This document shows, one piece after another, positions 43,413-51,265 of a DNA stretch of 64,000 nucleotides. Below the pieces are notes generated by a model that was not told where the DNA came from, ran no database searches, and worked only from the letters and a program-made list of their open reading frames with translations. The DNA is from Marivita sp051251565 (GTDB lineage: Bacteria > Pseudomonadota > Alphaproteobacteria > Rhodobacterales > Rhodobacteraceae). The DNA lies in contig NZ_JBPOFB010000008.1 in the NCBI RefSeq assembly GCF_051251565.1, positions 1 to 64,000 of the forward strand. Direction: 5' to 3'. Both the position numbers and the translations under genes were made by a program. How positions within the stretch are numbered: position 1 is the stretch's first letter; each line of letters starts with the position of its first letter.

Positions 43413-44441
43413 TTACGGGAAACACGGCGCGAGCATGAGACCCGCCGTTTCCTTCAGCCCCAGCATCAGGTTGGCGTTCTGCAATGCCTGCCCCGACGAT
43501 CCTTTGGTCAGATTGTCCAGCGCCGCCACGACAATGGCGCGGCCCTCGATCCGGTCCCCGGTCACCCCAATATGGCAGAAATTCGATCCGCGCACATGGT
43601 GCGTAGAGGGGGTTTCGCCAAACGGCAGCACTTCGACAAAGGGCTCATCCGCATAGGCCTTGATCAAAGACGCATAGACCGCCTGCGCGTCGCCACTGAC
43701 ATAACAGGTCGCCAGAATACCCCGGTTCGCCGGAATGAGGTGTGGGGTGAATTGTATCCGAACGTCTTCGCCCGCCAAGGCGCTGAATTCCTGATCAAAT
43801 TCACCAAGATGCCGGTGTGTGCCACCCACAGCATAGGCGTTTGTGCCTTCGGACAGTTCAGCATGCAGCAGGTTTTCCTTGAGCGACCGACCCGCGCCGG
43901 ACACTGCGCATTTCAGATCGAGGATAATATCCTTGAGGCCGATCACCCGGTCCGCAATCAATGGCCGCAGGATGTATTGCCCCGTCGCCGCGTTGCAGCC
44001 CGTGCCTGCCACCAGACGCGCGTCTTTGATGGCGTCGCGGTAGAATTCGGTCAGACCGTAAACCGCCTCGTGCTGCATCTCTGGGGCTGCATGCGGATTG
44101 CCGTACCATTTTTCATACTCTGCCGGATCGCGCAGACGGAAATCGGCCGACAGATCAACGATCTTGAGGTGGGTCGGCAGCTTTGAAATCACCTCTTGGC
44201 TGGTCTTGTGCGGCAATGCGCAAAAACACAGGTCGATGCCGGAGAAATCAATCTCTTCCCACGTCACCAATTGCGGCAGGTCCAAATGGCGCAGGAACGG
44301 AAACACCTGCGCGATGGTCTGACCCGCCTTGGAATTTGCGGCCAAGGCGGCAATCTCCATATCGGGGTGGGTGGCAATGAGGCGCAACAATTCGGCCCCG
44401 GTATAGCCGCTTGCGCCGATGATGGCGATTTTCGAGGTCAT
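43413..44441 (-). CDS. argC: N-acetyl-gamma-glutamyl-phosphate reductase
   Basis: Third step of arginine synthesis, reducing N-acetylglutamyl phosphate with NADPH. 342 residues, the common long form. N-terminal IAIIGASGYTGAELLRLI is the NADP loop; the catalytic Cys is in AGTGCNAATGQYI near residue 148; THRHLGEFDQE near residue 210 and HHVRGSNFCHIGV near the C-terminus follow. I start at ATG 44441, where the Rossmann fold begins. It has dispersed element copy 3 on its downstream side. Confidence 0.94.
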   Translation of the reverse strand: MTSKIAIIGASGYTGAELLRLIATHPDMEIAALAANSKAGQTIAQVFPFLRHLDLPQLVTWEEIDFSGIDLCFCALPHKTSQEVISKLPTHLKIVDLSADFRLRDPAEYEKWYGNPHAAPEMQHEAVYGLTEFYRDAIKDARLVAGTGCNAATGQYILRPLIADRVIGLKDIILDLKCAVSGAGRSLKENLLHAELSEGTNAYAVGGTHRHLGEFDQEFSALAGEDVRIQFTPHLIPANRGILATCYVSGDAQAVYASLIKAYADEPFVEVLPFGETPSTHHVRGSNFCHIGVTGDRIEGRAIVVAALDNLTKGSSGQALQNANLMLGLKETAGLMLAPCFP

Positions 44442-44490
44442 TGGGTCACTCCCCGTGACGGATGGTCTGTGAAATTTAAGGATGTCAGGC

Positions 44491-45303
44491 TCAGGCAGCC
44501 TCGAACTGGATCCGTCGTCGCAGGAATTGCGTGGCGTGATCGGACACGCGCTTGGGATCACCCGTTGTCAGGAACGCCGACTCGGCACCAGACCCCATCA
44601 TATGGGGATGGCGGGTCAGGTAATCGGCCAGCGACTCTGCCACCAGATTGGCCTGACTGTAGACCGCCACATCCGGCCCCAGCGCATCCTGAAACACGTC
44701 CTGCATCAGCGGGTAATGCGTACAGCCAAGAATGGCCGCTTGCGGGGTCGGCATCTTGCGTCTGAGTGCATCGACATGGGACCGCACCAGCGCTTCGGCA
44801 AGGATCATGTCGCCCTCTTCGATGGCGTCCACCAGACCACCGCAAGCCTGCGCTTCGACATCGACGCCAATGGCGCGGAACGCCAGCTCCCGCTGGAACG
44901 CACGGCTGCGCACTGTGGCCGGGGTCGCAAACAGTGCCACGTGCTGCACGCCAACTTCGCGCGGCGGGGAATTGTCACCCCATTGCCGTTCGGTCAGCGC
45001 CTCGATCAGCGGCACAAAGACGCCCAAGACGCGCTTGTCACGGGGAATCCAGCTTTCCTGCATCCGGCGCAAGGCGGCCGCCGAGGCGGTATTACAGGCA
45101 AGGATCACCAGATCACAGCCCGCATCCCAAAGCCGTTCGGTTGCGGCGCAGGTCAGGGTGTAGACGTCATCCGCGTCGCGCACGCCATAGGGCGCATGCT
45201 TATTGTCGCCAAGATACACAAACGGCACATCCGGCAAGCGCTTGGACACTGCATCCAGCACCGTCAGCCCGCCAAGCCCACTGTCAAAAACACCTACCGC
45301 CAT
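44491..45303 (-). CDS. murI: glutamate racemase
   Basis: Makes D-glutamate for peptidoglycan. 270 residues. Both catalytic Cys are visible: LVILACNTASAAALRRM near residue 72 and AILGCTHYPLMQD near residue 190. GVFDSGLGGLTVLDAV at the N-terminus is the family opening, so I place the start at ATG 45303 rather than the upstream frame to 45414. Lies 49 bases upstream of argC and 34 bases downstream of the acyltransferase on the same strand. Confidence 0.94.
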   Translation of the reverse strand: MAVGVFDSGLGGLTVLDAVSKRLPDVPFVYLGDNKHAPYGVRDADDVYTLTCAATERLWDAGCDLVILACNTASAAALRRMQESWIPRDKRVLGVFVPLIEALTERQWGDNSPPREVGVQHVALFATPATVRSRAFQRELAFRAIGVDVEAQACGGLVDAIEEGDMILAEALVRSHVDALRRKMPTPQAAILGCTHYPLMQDVFQDALGPDVAVYSQANLVAESLADYLTRHPHMMGSGAESAFLTTGDPKRVSDHATQFLRRRIQFEAA

Positions 45304-45337
45304 GTCGCCCTCGCGCAATCGGCAAGGGGTGGCCTTT

Positions 45338-46219
45338 TTAGCCGCGCACCCGATGCCGCTCTTCAAACTCAAAGCCGTAGTCGTAAGACGCAAACGGCGT
45401 TGGAGACAGCTCATACGTGGCTTTGCGAAGAAAATCCATCAGCTCTCGCGCGTCTTTTTTGCGATTGGCAATCTCATGCGCGGGGATAGGTGCGCCGATG
45501 GCAAGACGCACCGGTGTGTCGACCCGTTTGTGGAATTCCTTGATCAACAGCCCCATGCGCAGCGTGTAATGCAGGTGGCTGGCCATTTGGAACAAACGGC
45601 TGGTGTGGCCATCGAAATAGATCGGCACAACCGTGGCATCCGATTTGGCAATCATCCGTGCGGTAAAACTGCGCCAGCCGGGATCCATCGGTTTTGCAAA
45701 TGGCGTGACGGCGGTTGACACGGTGCCACCGGGAAAGATGCCGATGCAGCCGCCCTGCCCCAGATAGTCCAGCGCGATTTTGCGGGTTTCGATGTTCTGC
45801 GCGACGGCGGCTTTGGTTTCGTCAAAGTTCACCGGCAGGACAACGCGGTCCAGCTCTTGGGCCTTGCGAAACACCTTATGGGCCAGAATTCGGAAATCGC
45901 CCCGTGTGACCGACAGGATGTGCCCAAGGATCAGCCCATCAAGAATACCGTAAGGGTGGTTCGCAATGATGATCAGAGGCCCGGTTTTGGGGATGTTGTC
46001 CAATGACCCGCCGACCACATCTAGGCTAAGGCCGTAGCGTGTGATCATCACCTCCCAGAAATCGCGGCCTTGTGCGACCTCGTCCTGATAGCCAGCGGCG
46101 CGCTTGATCAGGCTAAGCCGACCTGTCGCGTTCTCCATCAGGCGGATCATGGCACGGCCCGGTTTTGACCGCGCGGAATAGGCGTAGGAAATATCACGAG
46201 CGGCGGATGACGTCACCAA
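45338..46219 (-). CDS. lysophospholipid acyltransferase family protein
   Basis: 293 residues of the PlsC-type fold. IIIANHPYGILDGLIL near residue 90 is the H-x4-D catalytic motif; IGIFPGGTVST near residue 160 is the second block with the FPEG-like glycine turn. It resembles the ornithine-lipid acyltransferase OlsA and haemolysin-like acyltransferases more than housekeeping PlsC. Which acyl acceptor is used is inference. In operon-like order with murI and argC. Confidence 0.83.
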   Translation of the reverse strand: MVTSSAARDISYAYSARSKPGRAMIRLMENATGRLSLIKRAAGYQDEVAQGRDFWEVMITRYGLSLDVVGGSLDNIPKTGPLIIIANHPYGILDGLILGHILSVTRGDFRILAHKVFRKAQELDRVVLPVNFDETKAAVAQNIETRKIALDYLGQGGCIGIFPGGTVSTAVTPFAKPMDPGWRSFTARMIAKSDATVVPIYFDGHTSRLFQMASHLHYTLRMGLLIKEFHKRVDTPVRLAIGAPIPAHEIANRKKDARELMDFLRKATYELSPTPFASYDYGFEFEERHRVRG

Positions 46220-46308
46220 GAGGACTCCGGTTCAGAGGAACGCGCCCTGCTAGCGCGCTCTGACTTATCCGCAAAGATGTAACAGAACCTTAACGTCCAT
46301 ATTATGCA

Positions 46309-49300
46309 TCATTCCGCCGCCTGTTGCATCCCTGCACCGCCCGCCCGCAGCACCGTCAAAAGCTCTTCGCGCCGTTTCTCGGCCTTTGCGGCATTGGCGT
46401 GTTTGACCGGACCAAAGCCGCGAATTTGCAGTGGCAGCTCGGCCAGCGCCACAAGCGGCTCCATGATCTGGGGTGTGGCTTTGGGCAGCCAGTCGCGCAT
46501 GTCGGCCTCAAATTGCGTGATCAGCGCGCGCTCCATCCGGCGTTCCTGGGTCCGGCCAAACGGGTCAAACGGCGTGCCGCGCAGCATCTTGAGTTTTGCC
46601 AACAGGCCAAAGCCGCGCAACATGCCTTCGCCGAATTGCTTTTTCACCGGGCGGCCATCAGCACCGGTTTTGCTCAGCATTGGGGGGGCCAGGTGGAAGG
46701 ACATTTTGAAATCGCCGCCGAACTGCTCTTGTGCCTTAGCGCGGGTTTCCAAGTGAAGGCGGGACACTTCGTATTCGTCCTTATACGCCAAAAGCTTGTG
46801 ATACCCCTTTGCCACCGCCTCACGCAGTGCGGGATCAGACACCTGATCCACCAGCTTGCGGTAGCGTTTGGCGTAGCGCTTGCTTTGATATTTTACCAAA
46901 TGGTCAAATCTGTAGGCGATCTTGTCGTCCAACGTCTTGGGCAGTGCCAGAACCTTGGGCTCTGTCACCCGTGCCGCGTCTTCGGGATGCAGGACCGCCC
47001 AGCGGCCGATCTCGAACGCGCGGATGTTTTTATCTGCCGCTGCCCCGTTCAGGTCGATCGCTTGGACAATGGCGTCGCGCCTCAGCGGGACCAGCCCGCG
47101 CTGCCATGCAGCGCCAAGGATCATCATGTTGGAAAAGATCGAATCCCCCAGCGTGGCTTTGGCCAGATCAGACGCGTCAAACAGATCAAGCCGGTCGCGC
47201 AACCGCGCCTCAAGCGCCAGACGCAGCCGGTCGGTCGGCAAGGCAAATTCGGTGTCACGAGTAAAATCGCCGGTGATGATCTCGTGGCTGTTGACCACTC
47301 CGCCGGTGCGCCCGGTGCGCATCAGGCCAAGCGTCTTGGCGCCCGCGCTGACCACCAAGTCACCGCCAATAAGCGCATCCGCTTCGCCGGTGGCCACCCG
47401 AATGGCACTGATATCACTGGGGTTTTCTGCCAAGCGCAAATGGATATGCACTGCGCCACCCTTTTGCGCGAGGCCTGCCATTTCCATCATGCCCGCCCCT
47501 TTGCCGTCGATCTGCGCCGCTTGCGCCAGCACCGCGCCGATGGTCACAACGCCGGTGCCGCCAACGCCGGTGACAACCATGTTCCAGGTGCCGTTGATAC
47601 GCGGCAAATGTGGGTCCGGCATGTCGGGCAAGGCCACATCCGCGGTTGCCGCCTTTTTGACCTGCGCGCCCTCCAGCGTGACGAAGGACGGGCAGAAGCC
47701 TTTGACGCACGAGAAATCCTTGTTGCAGGAGGATTGGTCAATCGCCCGCTTGCGGCCCAGTTCGGTTTCTTTGGGGACAATGGACACGCAGTTGCTTTGC
47801 ACACCGCAATCGCCGCAGCCTTCGCAAACATCGGTATTGATGAACACGCGCTTGTCCGGGTCCGGGAAGGTGCCCCTTTTGCGGCGGCGGCGCTTTTCGG
47901 CGGCGCAGGTCTGAATATAGACAATCGCGCTGACGCCTGACGTCTTTGCAAACTTTTCCTGAACGGTTTGCAAATCCGCACGTTCTGCAAATTCAACGCC
48001 TTGTGGAAAGGTCTTGACGTCCACGTCTTCCTTTTCGTCATAGACCACCGCCAGATGCGCGACACCCATTGCGCGCAGTTCTGCAACGATGCGCTGCGGG
48101 CTCAGCCCGCCATCGTTCTGCTGGCCACCGGTCATGGCCACAGCATCATTGTAAAGGATCTTGTAGGTCATCGTGGTGCCCGCCGCGACAGCCGCACGGA
48201 CTGCCTGAATGCCCGAATGATTGTACGTTCCGTCGCCTAAGTTTTGGAAAACATGGTCTGTTTTCGAAAACAGCGACTCGCCAATCCAGTTCGCGCCCTC
48301 TGCCCCCATATGGGTAAAGCCCAGCGTCTCGCGGTCCATCCACTGCACCATGTAGTGACAGCCGATCCCCGCATAGGCGCGGCTGCCTTCGGGCACCTTG
48401 GTGGAAGAGTTGTGCGGACAGCCCGAACAGAAATACGGCAGACGCGCCGCGATTTCTTCAGCGTTGTCAGCTTTTCTTGCCTCATTAAGGGCTTGCATCC
48501 CGGCTTTGATACGGTCGGTATTGCGCCCCTCTTCGATCAGAATCTCGCCCAGCTTTTCTGCGATCAGGATCGGATCAAGCGCGCCGCGCGTCGGGAACAA
48601 CTCTGGCCCGTGCATGGACCCGGCCCCGCCGCCTTTGTGCCAGCCCCAGACACGCCGTCCGCGACTGTCATCAAAGATGGCTTCCTTGATCTGCACTTCG
48701 ATCAGCTTGCGCTTCTCCTCTACCACGACAATCAGGTCCAGACCTTCGGCCCAATCGCAGAAACCGCGCACGTCCAAAGGCCAGGTTTGCCCCACCTTAT
48801 AAGTCGTGACACCCAACCGCTCTGCCTCGGGTCCATCAATGCCCAGCAGGGCAAGTGCGTGCACCAGATCAAGCCAGTTCTTGCCCGCCGCGACAAAGCC
48901 GATCTTGGCACCCGGCTTGCCCCAAACGCGCTTGTCCATCTTGTTGGCATGTGAAAACGCCTCGGCGGCAAAGCGTTTGTGGTCAATCATCCGCGCTTCC
49001 TGGGCGTGGGGTGTGTCGACCAAACGGATGTTCAACCCACCTTCGGGCATGTCGAATTGCGGCAGGACAAAGGACATCCGATCCAACGTGGCATCCACCA
49101 CAGCCGTCGCCTCGACCGTGTCTTTCATCGTCTTGAGACCAACCCAGAGACCGGAAAACCGCGAGAGGGCAAAGCCGTACATCCCGTAATCAAGGATTTC
49201 CTGCACGCCTGCCGGGGACACGACGGGCATGTAGGCATCTACCATCGCCCATTCCGACTGGTGCAGCACGGTCGAGGATTCGCCAGTATGGTCATCCCCC

Positions 49301-49731
49301 ATCGCCATCAGCACACCGCCATGTCGTGACGTGCCCGCCATATTTGCGTGGCGCATGGCATCGCCCGACCGGTCCACACCGGGGCCCTTGCCGTACCAAA
49401 GACCGAACACCCCATCATAGCGCCCTTCGCCGCGCAGTTCGGCCTGCTGCGCGCCCCAAAGCGCCGTGACAGCGAGGTCTTCGTTCAGCCCTTCTTTGAA
49501 CGTCACATCCGCAGCTTTGAGAAAGCGCTCAGCCCGGCGCATCTGCATATCCACAGCGCCCAGCGGCGACCCGCGATAGCCCGTTACATAGCCAGCCGTG
49601 TTCAGACCTGCCGCCTGATCAGCGGCTTTCTGCATCAGCATCAACCGCACAAGCGCCTGGGTTCCATTGAGAAGAACTGGCGACTTGGCCAGATCAAAGC
49701 GGTCGTTCAATGTAATTTCTGCTTTGGTCAT
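46309..49731 (-). CDS. indolepyruvate ferredoxin oxidoreductase, single-chain
   Basis: Oxidatively decarboxylates aryl-pyruvates (from Trp, Phe and Tyr) to aryl-acetyl-CoA, passing electrons to ferredoxin or a flavoprotein. 1140 residues as one chain, fusing the alpha (IorA) and gamma (IorB) parts. Order: pyrimidine/TPP-like region (about 1-400), TPP domain with CSGCPHNSSTKVPEG near residue 440 and GIGCHYMVQWMD, a CEGCGDCGVQSNC iron-sulphur motif near residue 640, GVGGTGVVTIGAVLAQAA near residue 725 and a DUF6537-like helical C-terminus. GGGGAGG 6 bases before the ATG fixes the start at 49731. Divergent from a LysR-type gene. Confidence 0.92.
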   Translation of the reverse strand: MTKAEITLNDRFDLAKSPVLLNGTQALVRLMLMQKAADQAAGLNTAGYVTGYRGSPLGAVDMQMRRAERFLKAADVTFKEGLNEDLAVTALWGAQQAELRGEGRYDGVFGLWYGKGPGVDRSGDAMRHANMAGTSRHGGVLMAMGDDHTGESSTVLHQSEWAMVDAYMPVVSPAGVQEILDYGMYGFALSRFSGLWVGLKTMKDTVEATAVVDATLDRMSFVLPQFDMPEGGLNIRLVDTPHAQEARMIDHKRFAAEAFSHANKMDKRVWGKPGAKIGFVAAGKNWLDLVHALALLGIDGPEAERLGVTTYKVGQTWPLDVRGFCDWAEGLDLIVVVEEKRKLIEVQIKEAIFDDSRGRRVWGWHKGGGAGSMHGPELFPTRGALDPILIAEKLGEILIEEGRNTDRIKAGMQALNEARKADNAEEIAARLPYFCSGCPHNSSTKVPEGSRAYAGIGCHYMVQWMDRETLGFTHMGAEGANWIGESLFSKTDHVFQNLGDGTYNHSGIQAVRAAVAAGTTMTYKILYNDAVAMTGGQQNDGGLSPQRIVAELRAMGVAHLAVVYDEKEDVDVKTFPQGVEFAERADLQTVQEKFAKTSGVSAIVYIQTCAAEKRRRRKRGTFPDPDKRVFINTDVCEGCGDCGVQSNCVSIVPKETELGRKRAIDQSSCNKDFSCVKGFCPSFVTLEGAQVKKAATADVALPDMPDPHLPRINGTWNMVVTGVGGTGVVTIGAVLAQAAQIDGKGAGMMEMAGLAQKGGAVHIHLRLAENPSDISAIRVATGEADALIGGDLVVSAGAKTLGLMRTGRTGGVVNSHEIITGDFTRDTEFALPTDRLRLALEARLRDRLDLFDASDLAKATLGDSIFSNMMILGAAWQRGLVPLRRDAIVQAIDLNGAAADKNIRAFEIGRWAVLHPEDAARVTEPKVLALPKTLDDKIAYRFDHLVKYQSKRYAKRYRKLVDQVSDPALREAVAKGYHKLLAYKDEYEVSRLHLETRAKAQEQFGGDFKMSFHLAPPMLSKTGADGRPVKKQFGEGMLRGFGLLAKLKMLRGTPFDPFGRTQERRMERALITQFEADMRDWLPKATPQIMEPLVALAELPLQIRGFGPVKHANAAKAEKRREELLTVLRAGGAGMQQAAE

Positions 49732-49777
49732 TTTACGCCTCCCCGCGCGAAATGGGCCTGTATCCTTGCTTAAATTT

Positions 49778-49796
49778 AGGTCATATATGCTGACCT
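49778..49796. promoter_or_regulatory. candidate LysR-type operator between ior and lysR
   Basis: AGGTCA-TATATGC-TGACCT, a perfect 6+6 palindrome with a 7-bp spacer. CATATATG is repeated at 49844-49851. The site lies 47 bases before the ior start and about 100 before the lysR start. Confidence 0.55.
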
Positions 49797-49896
49797 TGCC
49801 AGAAAATTCTCCCCAAATTTCAGTGTGAGACGAAGTTGTCATTCATATATGTCTTTGTGTCATGTAGACCTTATTTAACGATTGAAAGTGTATCAG

Positions 49897-50802
49897 ATGG
49901 ACTGGGACAAACTCAGAATATTTCACGCGGTGGCCGATGCGGGCAGCCTCACTCATGCGGGTGATGCGCTTCACCTGTCGCAATCCGCCGTGTCCCGGCA
50001 GATTCGCTCCTTGGAGGAATCGCTTAATACTGTGCTGTTCCACCGACACGCGCGCGGCCTGATTCTGACGGAACAGGGCGAATTGCTGTTTGATGCCACG
50101 CGGTCGATGAACAAACGCATCGACGCGGCGACCGCCCGCATCCGCGACAGCGAAGAAGAAGTGTTCGGCGAATTGCGTGTCACGACCACGATTGGGTTCG
50201 GGTCGCTCTGGCTCGCTCCGCGCCTGCCAAAGCTGTACGAGAAATATCCAGACCTCAATATCGACCTGATGCTGGAAGAGCGCGTTCTGGACCTGCCAAT
50301 GCGCGAGGCCGATGTTGCGGTGCGGATGAAGGAACCCAGCCAAGCGGACCTGATCCGCAAAAAGCTGATGGCCATTCGCATGCGGCTTTACGCGTCGCCC
50401 GAATATCTTGCCCAGAACGGCACGCCCGAAACCATCGAGGACATCTCCAAGCACCGGTTGATTTGCCAAAATCTGCGTGCCGCACAGGTCACGGCCGGAA
50501 CAACGCTTGTGCAGCAGCTTATGACCTATGATATTCGGTCCACCCTGACCGTGAACAACTACTTTGGCGTGCTGCAAAGCGTTTTGTCCGGACTTGGGAT
50601 CGGCGTACTGCCGGACTATATCATTGAGGATTTCCCAACCATCAAGCGTGTCCTGACAGATGTGGAATCCAGCGAAGTGCCTGTTTTCCTTGCCTATCCC
50701 GAAGAGCTGCGCCAATCCAAACGGATCGCCGCTTTCCGGGATTTCGTGCAGGAAGAGATATTTGCCCACCGTCAGACGCTGCGCGCGCTTGAGGGCAAAT
50801 AG
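49897..50802 (+). CDS. LysR-family transcriptional regulator
   Basis: 301 residues. N-terminal winged HTH with SLTHAGDALHLSQSAVSRQIRSLEE near residue 22, then the effector-binding domain (residues about 90-300). Divergent from the indolepyruvate oxidoreductase gene across 165 bases, the classical arrangement for a LysR regulator and its target; an aryl-pyruvate or aryl-acetate effector is a guess. ATG at 49897 is preferred to the upstream TTG. Confidence 0.88.
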   Translation: MDWDKLRIFHAVADAGSLTHAGDALHLSQSAVSRQIRSLEESLNTVLFHRHARGLILTEQGELLFDATRSMNKRIDAATARIRDSEEEVFGELRVTTTIGFGSLWLAPRLPKLYEKYPDLNIDLMLEERVLDLPMREADVAVRMKEPSQADLIRKKLMAIRMRLYASPEYLAQNGTPETIEDISKHRLICQNLRAAQVTAGTTLVQQLMTYDIRSTLTVNNYFGVLQSVLSGLGIGVLPDYIIEDFPTIKRVLTDVESSEVPVFLAYPEELRQSKRIAAFRDFVQEEIFAHRQTLRALEGK

Positions 50803-50873
50803 CCCGCGAAAGTGTGACCCATGCGCCTCACGCATAGCGGGAATGATATATCAAAAAGGCTCAGCGTCTTGCC

Positions 50874-50986
50874 ATGTCAGGCTTTGCTGACATATTTGGC
50901 ACATATGAGGTGCGGCGCTGAATTGTGCATCACCTTCATACCTCCCTGTTGGACTTCGGCCGAGCTTTGAGCTCGGCCTTTTTTTT
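50874..50986 (+). ncRNA. candidate small RNA with three hairpins
   Basis: Between lysR and purL. SL1 50874-50893 (ATGTCAG, 6-base loop, CTGACAT). SL2 50904-50940 (TATGAGGTG pairs CACCTTCATA with one bulge). A single-stranded linker with CCTCCC at 50941-50946. SL3 50958-50986 is a perfect terminator (GGCCGAGCT-TTG-AGCTCGGCC then eight T). The only -10-like element is TATATC at 50847 and no good -35 is seen, so it may instead be a processed 3' end of lysR. A 15-codon reading frame starts at 50874 but has only a poor ribosome site. Confidence 0.45.
50958..50986 (+). terminator. strong intrinsic terminator after lysR
   Basis: Nine-base perfect stem GGCCGAGCT/AGCTCGGCC, loop TTG, followed by T8. 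The best terminator in the window, 155 bases after the lysR stop. Confidence 0.93.
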
Positions 50987-51265
50987 GCCGGTGGTTCAAG
51001 ATACATGCTCGTTTCGGACGGACCGCTGAAGGAAACCGCGCGGGATCGTGTTTGAAATCCACCTCCGAGACCGGCGACCGCCTTGGCACCGCCCCTTGCG
51101 CGGCACCCCCTCTGATCTGACCAATGGACAAGGTGAACCGACCCCAAGAGATCGGCCACGCGCCGCAACTCGGGTCATAGGGCGCGAAATCCGGCTGGCC
51201 CCTTCCTTCCGGCGCGCCCATGGCATATGACACGCGCAACCCCATTTCTGCCGCCGGACCCCATC

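Noticed and set aside
46324..47940. Long open frame antisense to the indolepyruvate oxidoreductase gene
   Set aside because: Shadow frame; the sense strand has TPP and iron-sulphur motifs throughout.
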